Assembly (NCBI GenBank): GCA_903644035.1
Contig: CAHJXG010000044.1
Coordinates: 1-6,645, forward strand
Length of the DNA: 6,645 nt
DNA from: Rhodospirillales bacterium
GTDB taxonomy: Bacteria; Pseudomonadota; Alphaproteobacteria; Acetobacterales; Acetobacteraceae
Reading direction: 5' to 3'
Positions 1 to 5,332 of the stretch are shown in pieces (position 1 is the stretch's first letter; every line of letters begins with the position of its first letter). The position numbers and the translations under genes were made by a program. The notes under the pieces were generated by a model, which was given only the letters and a program-made list of their open reading frames with translations, did not search any database and was not told the DNA's origin.

Positions 1-1084
1 CCTTGGTGGGGATCTCCACCAACTGCACCACGCCTTCGCCCCAATCACCGATGGGCTCGACCCACAGGCTCGGGCGCTTGTCGTAGCGCGCCTCCAGGTC
101 CTCGAAGTCGCCCAGCGCCCGGGCGCGCTGCATCAGCCCGAAGCCGCGCGGGCTGGCATCGGCGAACTGGCTGACCTGCAGGGTCTGCGGGTTGGTGACC
201 GGCCGCCACAGCGCCTCGCCGCGCCCGGTCAGCATCATCAGCCCACTGCTGTCATGCACCGCCCGGCGATAGTCGTCGGCCCCCTCGTGGTCGAGCGCGT
301 TGAACAGGAACATGCTGGTCATGGTCGCGATGCCGGCCTGGGCGATGTCCTCGCGCGGGAACAGCGTCAGCTCCACGTCGAACACCGTGTCCTCGCCGGG
401 CCGGATGGAGAGGCGCATGGCGGCGGCGGCGCTGGGGCTGTCGAGCAGGCCGGTGACGACGATGCCGCGGGTGCCCGGCTGCGGGCGTTCGAGCCAGAAT
501 GCCTTGAAGGCCGGGAACTCCTCGCCGCCGGGGTCGGCGGTCTTGATCGACAGGCCGCGGGCGGATAGGCCGTACAGCAGGCCCTTGCCCACCGCGCGGA
601 AATAGCTCGCGCCCAGGAACACGGCGATTTCGTCGACCGTGTCCGCCCGGTTGATCGCGCCGTGCAGCCGGAAGCCGGCATAGCCGAGGTCGTCCCCGAT
701 CCGCGGCGCGGCGCCGAGATCGAACTGCTCGGGCCGGTAGCGCAGGGCGCGCGCCTGGCCGCCGGCAACCTCGTACAGCTGCACCCGGTTGGCATACAGG
801 AAGCCGCGGTGGAAGAACTGCGCCTCGAACGGCAGGCCGGCGCCGCGCCAGAGCGACTGCGCGGGGTCGAAGCGGACCGTGCGGTAGGCGTCGTAGGTCA
901 GCTTGGCCAGCGCATCCGGCAACGCGGCGTCCGGCGGCTGGAACGCGGCGGCCCCGAGGGCGCGGGCCATCGTCCGCACCGTCTGCGCGTCGAACGGCAT
1001 CGCGTCCGCGTCGGCCGCCCGTAGCCCCACGCCGGGCGCAAGCCCCGCCGCCAGAGCGCCCGCCATCAATCTCCGTCGCCGCAT
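1..1084 (-). CDS. opgG: Periplasmic glucan biosynthesis protein, OpgG/OpgD (MdoG) family, N-terminal part
   Basis: Family members act in the periplasm in making osmoregulated periplasmic glucans; E. coli OpgD has been described as a beta-1,2-glucanase. Seen here: an Arg-rich start (R2-R5) before a short Ala/Leu/Gly stretch, which looks like a Tat-type signal and resembles OpgD more than the Sec signal of E. coli OpgG. The body matches OpgG better: FLGASYFRAVGKG at 156-168, YGLSARGLSI at 171-180, GGEEFP at 186-191, LLDSP at 213-217, MTSMFLF at 255-261, RYDKRPSLWVEP at 333-344. The symbol is therefore a family label; opgD is possible. The frame is closed upstream by a TAA at 1115-1117, so ATG at 1084 is the first usable start; the Shine-Dalgarno is weak (GGGAA about 6 nt away). 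The gene runs off the left edge at residue 361 of an expected 500 or so. From memory of the E. coli proteins, the proposed catalytic Asp lies just past the last visible residues, so it cannot be checked here. Confidence 0.93.
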   Translation of the reverse strand, partial: MRRRRLMAGALAAGLAPGVGLRAADADAMPFDAQTVRTMARALGAAAFQPPDAALPDALAKLTYDAYRTVRFDPAQSLWRGAGLPFEAQFFHRGFLYANRVQLYEVAGGQARALRYRPEQFDLGAAPRIGDDLGYAGFRLHGAINRADTVDEIAVFLGASYFRAVGKGLLYGLSARGLSIKTADPGGEEFPAFKAFWLERPQPGTRGIVVTGLLDSPSAAAAMRLSIRPGEDTVFDVELTLFPREDIAQAGIATMTSMFLFNALDHEGADDYRRAVHDSSGLMMLTGRGEALWRPVTNPQTLQVSQFADASPRGFGLMQRARALGDFEDLEARYDKRPSLWVEPIGDWGEGVVQLVEIPTK

Positions 1085-1160
1085 GTAGGTTCCCGGTCTG
1101 GTCTGGTCTAGATCTTAAGGCCCATGAATGGCGCGGGATTGCGGCGGCATCATGGTCCGT

Positions 1161-1180
1161 GCCCTTTGGCTCCAAAGGGC
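1161..1180. promoter_or_regulatory. Perfect inverted repeat between divergent genes, candidate operator
   Basis: The 20 bases read GCCCTTTGG-CT-CCAAAGGGC: two perfect 9-bp arms with a 2-bp centre. As RNA it could form a 7-bp stem with a 6-nt loop. It ends 53 bp before the substrate-binding protein start and lies 76 bp from the opgG start. No T-run follows, so it is not an intrinsic terminator. Symmetry and position fit a binding site for a dimeric regulator, but no regulator gene is in the window; this role is inferred. Confidence 0.4.
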
Positions 1181-1222
1181 CTGTCACGTCAATGACTCGC
1201 CCATGGCCGCGGGCGAGATCCC

Positions 1223-1229
1223 AGGAAGG
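1223..1229 (+). promoter_or_regulatory. Strong ribosome binding site that sets the start of the substrate-binding protein
   Basis: AGGAAGG lies 4 nt before ATG at 1234. The frame stays open to an earlier ATG at 1159, but only the 1234 start has this site and puts the twin-arginine signal at the N-terminus. Confidence 0.75.
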
Positions 1230-1233
1230 CACG

Positions 1234-2415
1234 ATGGTCACACGCCGAACGCTGGTGCTGGGCGCCGCCGCGGCCCCGCTGCTCGGGCGCTTCGCCACGG
1301 CGCAATCGGGCGAGCCGCTCCGCATCGGCTGGCTCGCGGCGCTGACTGGGCCGAGCGCCACCCCGGCCATGGGCTTCAACCGTGGGGTGACGCTCGCGGT
1401 GGCCGAGCTGAACGCCGCCGGCGGCGTGCGCGGGCGCCCCGTCGAACTCGTCACGCGGGACACCCAGGGTGACCCGGCCAAGGCAGTGGCCGCGACGAAG
1501 GACCTCATCAGCCGGGCCAAGGTCCATGCCATCTGGGGGCCGACCAACTCCGGCGAGGCGCAGGCGACCCTGCCGATCATGTCCCAGGCCCGCATGCCCT
1601 GCCTCCACCCCTGCGTAATCGATAGCCTGATCGACCCCGAGAAGTATCCGGGCGCCTTCCGCCTGGCGCCCAGCAACGGCCAGTGGGACGACGCGGTGCG
1701 CGGCTACGTGCTGAACACGCTGGGGGTCCGCGAGGTCGCGGTGTTCGGCGACACCACGGTCTATGGCACCAGCGCCGTCACGGCATCGGCTGCCGCGTTC
1801 GCCCGGGACGGCGCCCGCGTCGTGAGCCAAGCGATGATCGACGCGACCCGGGCCGACGTGACGCCCGACGTCATGAGCGCCAGGGCCGCCGGCGCGGGCG
1901 TGCTCGTGGTCTGGAGCGCCAGCGCCGGGCTGCTGTCGCGGCTGATGAACGTGCGCCGGGCGCTCCGCTGGAACGTGCCGATCGTGGGGCATCCCTCGCT
2001 CGGCTCCGGCGAGATCCGTGCCCTGCTGGACCGGCCCGGCAATTGGGAGCGCGTGTTCATGGTGGGCTGCCGGAGCTGCAGCGTCGGCGAGGACGGCAAG
2101 CTGCCGGAGCGCAGCCAGGCCTTCGTCGCCAGGCTCGCCGCCGCCCGCGTGGCGCTGCACGACATCAGCCTGGGGTGGGTCGCCTGCGGCTACGACGCGG
2201 TGCGCCTGGTCGCGGCCGCGGTGGAAAGCAGCGGGGCCAGCACGCCGGATGCGATCATCGGCGCCTGGAACCGGATGACGGCGTATCCCGGCATCTTCGG
2301 CGAGTACAGCTTCAGCCCGGGCAACCACAACGGCTATCCGCAGGCGGACGTGGTCATGTCGCGCGCCAACTCGCAGCGCGACGGCACGTTCGCCCTGGCG
2401 CCGGGCGCCGCGTAG
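1234..2415 (+). CDS. ABC transporter substrate-binding protein, Peripla_BP_6 (LivK/amide-binding-like)
   Basis: A 393-residue exported receptor expected to capture a small solute (branched-chain amino acid, amide, urea or aromatic acid class) in the periplasm and pass it to an ABC permease. Residues 3-8 (TRRTLV) followed by an Ala/Leu core and ATAQS at 21-25 look like a Tat signal with cleavage near residue 23. The mature part starts LRIGWLAALTGP (29-40), the typical first strand of type I periplasmic binding proteins, followed by GVTLAVAELNAAGGVRGR (51-68) and AIWGPTNSGEA (99-109). The second lobe begins about residue 160 (REVAVFGDTTVYG). Five cysteines, at 123, 127, 279, 282 and 318, are visible, including C-x3-C and C-x2-C pairs. 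No permease or ATPase gene is adjacent, so the partner is elsewhere or the protein is a stand-alone receptor. The ligand cannot be told from sequence. The upstream ATG at 1159 is rejected because it buries the signal. Confidence 0.9.
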   Translation: MVTRRTLVLGAAAAPLLGRFATAQSGEPLRIGWLAALTGPSATPAMGFNRGVTLAVAELNAAGGVRGRPVELVTRDTQGDPAKAVAATKDLISRAKVHAIWGPTNSGEAQATLPIMSQARMPCLHPCVIDSLIDPEKYPGAFRLAPSNGQWDDAVRGYVLNTLGVREVAVFGDTTVYGTSAVTASAAAFARDGARVVSQAMIDATRADVTPDVMSARAAGAGVLVVWSASAGLLSRLMNVRRALRWNVPIVGHPSLGSGEIRALLDRPGNWERVFMVGCRSCSVGEDGKLPERSQAFVARLAAARVALHDISLGWVACGYDAVRLVAAAVESSGASTPDAIIGAWNRMTAYPGIFGEYSFSPGNHNGYPQADVVMSRANSQRDGTFALAPGAA

Positions 2416-2427
2416 CCTGACTTCAAG

Positions 2428-2455
2428 TTGACCGGCGGTCGTTGCGGGATATACC
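2428..2455 (+). promoter_or_regulatory. Sigma70-like promoter for the methyltransferase gene
   Basis: TTGACC at 2428-2433 and TATACC at 2450-2455 are separated by 16 bp. They match the consensus hexamers at 5 of 6 and 4 of 6 positions. A start of transcription near 2462 would leave a leader of about 16 nt, including GAGG at 2467-2470, before ATG at 2478. This is the only good -35/-10 pair I found in the window. It suggests that the methyltransferase, glycosyltransferase and carbonic anhydrase genes are transcribed separately from the binding-protein gene. Confidence 0.5.
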
Positions 2456-2477
2456 GTCGCGGCAACGAGGCGGCGCC

Positions 2478-3281
2478 ATGTCAGAGCTTCGGCAACACCA
2501 GACCGCACAAGGCCCGCGCTTGACCGACCCCGCATCCGTCAACAGCCTGCCGGACTTCACCGGGCACGGCTACCTCCAGGTGCTGCAGACGTTGCACGAG
2601 GTCCTGCAGCCGCGGAACTACCTGGAGATCGGCACCTTCACCGGCGAGAGCCTGGCGCTTTCCGCCTGCGCGTCGCTCGCGGTCGATCCCGGCTTTCCCT
2701 TCGAGAACATGGACCTCGTGCGCCGCATCGTGTCAAAGCCGCGGATGCTGCTGTTCCGCATGGCGTCGGACCTGTTCTTCCAGCAGCACGATCCCTGCGC
2801 CCTGCTGGGCGAGAAGGTGCAGCTTGCCTTCCTCGACGGGATGCACCGCTGCGAGTTCCTGCTGCGCGACTTCATCAACACGGAGCGCCACTGCGCCCGC
2901 AACTCGATCATCGTCCTGCACGACTGCCTGCCGGTCGAGGAGCCGATGACGGACCGTGGCTACCTGGCCCGCCCGTCCATCGAGCCGCACCGCCGGCATT
3001 GGTGGGCCGGCGACGTGTGGCGCACGGCGCGGCTGCTGCGGCGCGCACGGCCCGACCTGTCCTTCACCACGCTCGACGCGCCGCCGACCGGCCTGGTGCT
3101 GATCACCAACCTCGATCCCGGCTCCACTGCGCTCAGCGACCGCTACGACGAGCACGTGCGGACCATGCTGGGCTGGTCGCTGACCGAGATTGGCCTGCAG
3201 CAGCACGTCGCCGAGATGCAGATGGAGCCGACGGCCGACTATACGACGTCGGAACAGCTCACCACCCGGTTCTGGCTCTGA
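2478..3281 (+). CDS. Class I SAM-dependent methyltransferase, Methyltransf_24-like
   Basis: A predicted cytoplasmic protein of 267 residues that would transfer a methyl group from S-adenosylmethionine. Seen: the SAM-binding loop YLEIGTFTGES at 48-58 (motif I), AVDPG at 68-72 where the acidic residue after strand 2 is expected, LAFLDGMHRCEFLLRDF at 116-132 and SIIVLHDCLP at 143-152. The pair DGxH...HDC is the signature of the Methyltransf_24 group, which often sits in glycan and surface-polysaccharide clusters. A WWAGDVW segment follows. No signal peptide or membrane segment is seen. ATG at 2478 is chosen because GAGG precedes it by 7 nt; a TTG at 2442 in frame would overlap the promoter. The acceptor is unknown. 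The next gene, 78 bp downstream on the same strand, is a glycosyltransferase, so a sugar acceptor is plausible but inferred. Confidence 0.85.
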   Translation: MSELRQHQTAQGPRLTDPASVNSLPDFTGHGYLQVLQTLHEVLQPRNYLEIGTFTGESLALSACASLAVDPGFPFENMDLVRRIVSKPRMLLFRMASDLFFQQHDPCALLGEKVQLAFLDGMHRCEFLLRDFINTERHCARNSIIVLHDCLPVEEPMTDRGYLARPSIEPHRRHWWAGDVWRTARLLRRARPDLSFTTLDAPPTGLVLITNLDPGSTALSDRYDEHVRTMLGWSLTEIGLQQHVAEMQMEPTADYTTSEQLTTRFWL

Positions 3282-3359
3282 CAACGATTGAAACGATGAC
3301 GGCGGCGCATTAACGACGGTTTTTCCCCCGACTTCGCGTGAGGAATCGGAGACTCCGGA
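3282..3359 (+). promoter_or_regulatory. Intergenic leader with partly masked ribosome binding site of the glycosyltransferase
   Basis: The 78-bp gap has no clear terminator or promoter. The likely Shine-Dalgarno GGAG at 3348-3351 lies in a short self-complementary stretch (CGGA-GAC-TCCG at 3347-3357), which could weaken translation initiation at ATG 3360. A second purine run, GAGGA, at 3340-3344 is about 15 nt away and too far to be ideal. A TTGAAA at 3288-3293 lacks a matching -10. Confidence 0.3.
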
Positions 3360-4568
3360 ATGCATCTCTCCCCCCCTGCGCCGGCGTCATACGCACCCGT
3401 GCGGCCCACTGCGGAGGCCGCCCTCAGCCCGTTGGAGGCCGTGTTCCGGCGCAACATCGCGGCGCTGACCCGGCGCCCGCCAGACCCTGGGAGCGACGAG
3501 GATCAATATCAGTGCGGGCGGGACCTCGACGCGCTCGCCCTTGATGTCGGCCGTCCCGGCGGGACGAAGGCTGTGAACCTGGCGCTCATGCGCCTCATCC
3601 GGCCGACCCGCACCGCCGCCGCCGTGCTCACGGCGAAGAACGAGGGATGCTACCTCCTGGAATGCGTGGCGCATTGCCGCGCCGTGGGGTTCGAGCACGT
3701 CTTCATCTACACCAACGACAACTCGGACGGCTCCGACGCGCTGCTGGATGCGCTGGGGCGCACGCCGTTCGTCACCGTGATCCGCAACGAGGTCGGGCCG
3801 CTCGCGTCGCCGCAGGTGAAGGCCTACGAGCACTCGATCCACCTGCTGCGCGCGCTGCGCGATTTCGAATGGGTGGCGTATTTCGACGTGGACGAATTCC
3901 TAATCCCGGCCGAGCACCACGACCACTCGGTCGTCAACGCCATCGCCGCCCTGCGATGCCGTCATCCCGGCCCCGGGCCGTCCGCGATCTGCTATAACTG
4001 GACTGTCTATGGCAGCGAGGGCCAGATCCGCCGTCGGCCCGGGCTGGTGCAGGAGCGGTTCAGGCACTCGACCCGTGAACGCATGTTCAAGTCGCTGGTG
4101 CGGCTTGCCGACATCGGCAGCATGGCGTTGATCCACATGCCAAGCCCGGTCGGCCTGGCCCTCGTGAACGCGGCGTTCGAACCGATCACGGTCGGCCTTG
4201 ACTGCACGAGCGACCCGCCGGACCCGGTCCACGGCACGCTCAGCCACTACTACCAGAAATCCTTTGAGGAGTTCGGGGTGAAATCGCGCCGCGGGCGGGG
4301 CGGCGTGCCGGGCGGGCTGGTGGGCAAGGGGCTGGACACCTTCTTCGCATGGGATGTGCCGGCCACCCCGGCCACCTGCAACCCGGCGCCACCCCGGCTG
4401 CTGGCCCGCGTGCACCGGGAGCTTGCGGCGCTGCAGGCCGTGCCCGAGATCGCCAGCGCCGCGCAGGCGGTCGAGCACGCCTACTGCGCGCTGTCTGCCC
4501 GGGTGAACGGCGATGACCTGGATGCCAGGTTCCAGGAGATGCGCGCACGGTTCCAACCCGGCCCGTGA
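3360..4568 (+). CDS. Glycosyltransferase, GT-A fold, Glyco_tranf_2_4/GT92-like
   Basis: A 402-residue predicted cytoplasmic enzyme that would transfer a sugar from a nucleotide-sugar donor. Residues 1-85 form a variable lead-in with no signal peptide. The catalytic domain starts at about 86: AVLTAKNEG (88-96), then FIYTNDNSDGSD (115-126), and YFDVDEFL at 174-181 with the metal-binding D176-x-D178. Further on are a YNW segment near 211, and a HYYQKSFEEF block followed by KSRRGRG near residues 300-314, typical of this family. No transmembrane helix is visible, so it probably works on a cytoplasmic or membrane-face acceptor. Odd points: the usual Trp and His of the motif after KNEG are both Cys here (C97, C102, C106). 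The gene follows a methyltransferase and its last 4 bases overlap the start of the carbonic anhydrase. Donor and acceptor are not predictable. Confidence 0.85.
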   Translation: MHLSPPAPASYAPVRPTAEAALSPLEAVFRRNIAALTRRPPDPGSDEDQYQCGRDLDALALDVGRPGGTKAVNLALMRLIRPTRTAAAVLTAKNEGCYLLECVAHCRAVGFEHVFIYTNDNSDGSDALLDALGRTPFVTVIRNEVGPLASPQVKAYEHSIHLLRALRDFEWVAYFDVDEFLIPAEHHDHSVVNAIAALRCRHPGPGPSAICYNWTVYGSEGQIRRRPGLVQERFRHSTRERMFKSLVRLADIGSMALIHMPSPVGLALVNAAFEPITVGLDCTSDPPDPVHGTLSHYYQKSFEEFGVKSRRGRGGVPGGLVGKGLDTFFAWDVPATPATCNPAPPRLLARVHRELAALQAVPEIASAAQAVEHAYCALSARVNGDDLDARFQEMRARFQPGP

Positions 4569-5188
4569 CCGTCTATGCAGGGCCGATGCAGCATCTGCTC
4601 GATGGCTACGCCCGGTTCCGCGAGACTGCCTGGCCAGAACGCCGCGCGCTGTTCGAGCGCTTGGCGATCCAGGGGCAGCGGCCGCGTACCATGGTGATCG
4701 CCTGCTCCGACAGCCGGGTCGATCCGGCGATGATCTTCGACGCCGGCCCGGGCGAGCTGTTCGTCGCCCGCAACGTCGCCAACCTGGTGCCGCCCTATCA
4801 GCCCGACGGCAACTATCACGGCACCAGCGCCGCGCTGGAGTTCGGCGTTTGCAGCCTGGAGGTGCAGGACCTGATCGTGATGGGCCACGGCCTGTGCGGC
4901 GGCGTCCAGGCCCTGCTGTCCGACCGACGGCCCGGCGGTGACTTCATCGCACCCTGGATCAGCGTCGCGGAGCGCGCGCGCCACCAGGTGCTGGCCTGCG
5001 ACGCGCCCGACCGGCAATTGGCCGGCGAGCACGCGGTCGTCCGCCTCTCGCTCGAGAACCTCGCGACGTTTCCCTGGGTCGCCAGCCGGGTGGCGGACGG
5101 CGCCCTGCGCCTGCATGGCGCGCATTTCGACGTTCGCACCGGCGTGCTGGCGGTGCTGCGGCCCGATGGCGTCTTTGCCCCGATGTAG
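4565..5188 (+). CDS. Beta-class carbonic anhydrase
   Basis: A zinc enzyme that interconverts CO2 and bicarbonate, expected in the cytoplasm. With the GTG start it is 207 residues. Zinc ligands are C47 in the CSDSR motif (47-51), H108 and C111 in GHGLCGG (107-113); D49 and R51 form the usual catalytic dyad. Other family blocks are PGELFVARNVANLVPPY (62-78) and HGTSAALEFGV (85-95). All key residues are present, so it should be active. The start GTG at 4565 sits in a GTGA overlap with the glycosyltransferase stop, a classic sign of translational coupling. An ATG at 4586 (residue 8), preceded by CAGGG, is an alternative and would begin at MQHLLDGY, where many homologues start. The neighbours give no obvious metabolic reason for a carbonic anhydrase here. 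Confidence 0.95.
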   Translation: MTVYAGPMQHLLDGYARFRETAWPERRALFERLAIQGQRPRTMVIACSDSRVDPAMIFDAGPGELFVARNVANLVPPYQPDGNYHGTSAALEFGVCSLEVQDLIVMGHGLCGGVQALLSDRRPGGDFIAPWISVAERARHQVLACDAPDRQLAGEHAVVRLSLENLATFPWVASRVADGALRLHGAHFDVRTGVLAVLRPDGVFAPM

Positions 5189-5332
5189 GGACCTGCCGCG
5201 CTCGCGATGGGGCCTGTCCCGCCCGGTCCGACAAGAGCCCGGTCCGACAAGACATGACAAACAACGGGATGCGCGAACGTCACGACTGAGAGAAGCTGCC
5301 GCTGGTCGTGTGACCTGGGATGGCATGGCACC
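5189..5332. other. Intergenic region upstream of the RTX gene
   Basis: This 144-bp gap contains the 16-bp tandem repeat at 5221-5252 and a loose inverted repeat (CACGAC at 5281-5286 with GTCGTG at 5305-5310, 18-nt loop). No convincing promoter hexamers were found. The region before ATG 5333 lacks a strong Shine-Dalgarno; GGGA at 5317-5320 is the nearest, about 12 nt away. Confidence 0.5.
5221..5252. repeat. Two perfect tandem copies of a 16-bp unit
   Basis: The unit GCCCGGTCCGACAAGA occurs at 5221-5236 and again at 5237-5252 without a mismatch. A degenerate GACAA follows at 5256-5260. It lies 81 bp upstream of the RTX start and 32 bp after the carbonic anhydrase stop. It could be a paired regulator site or a simple slippage duplication. 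Confidence 0.85.

Larger units (their letters stand above)
1085..1233. other. Divergent intergenic region between opgG and the substrate-binding protein gene
   Basis: This 149-bp gap separates two divergent gene starts, so it should carry promoters in both directions. It holds a tandem triplet GGTCT at 1095-1109, directly upstream of the opgG Shine-Dalgarno, and a perfect inverted repeat at 1161-1180. I could not find a convincing -35/-10 pair on either strand. The best minus-strand -10-like hexamer is TAAGAT near 1112-1117, but it has no good -35 partner. Confidence 0.6.

Noticed and set aside
1095..1109. Three tandem GGTCT pentamers before opgG
   Set aside because: Too short to distinguish from chance or a small slippage tract; noted only as part of the intergenic region.
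1159..1233. Upstream ATG extending the binding protein by 25 residues
   Set aside because: It would put the twin-arginine signal inside the protein, overlaps the palindrome, and lacks a ribosome site as good as the one before 1234.
252..1676. Long minus-strand open frame of 474 codons
   Set aside because: It is a shadow frame running through both opgG and the antisense of the binding-protein gene. Its product is Arg/Pro/Ala-rich low-complexity sequence typical of GC-rich off-frames, while the opgG frame has clear family motifs.
2442..2477. TTG start extending the methyltransferase by 12 residues
   Set aside because: It lies between the -35 and -10 hexamers of the promoter and lacks a good ribosome site; ATG 2478 has GAGG at proper spacing.
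1189..2535. Minus-strand open frame of 448 codons opposite the binding protein
   Set aside because: Codon-position shadow of a high-GC gene; the product has no recognisable motifs and spans the promoter and start of the next gene.
3288..3316. Possible promoter with TTGAAA before the glycosyltransferase
   Set aside because: The -35 is good but the best-placed -10 (TAACGA) matches poorly, so it is not supported.
3320..3324. T-run after the methyltransferase as an intrinsic terminator
   Set aside because: No GC-rich hairpin directly precedes the five Ts, and C-run sequence follows.
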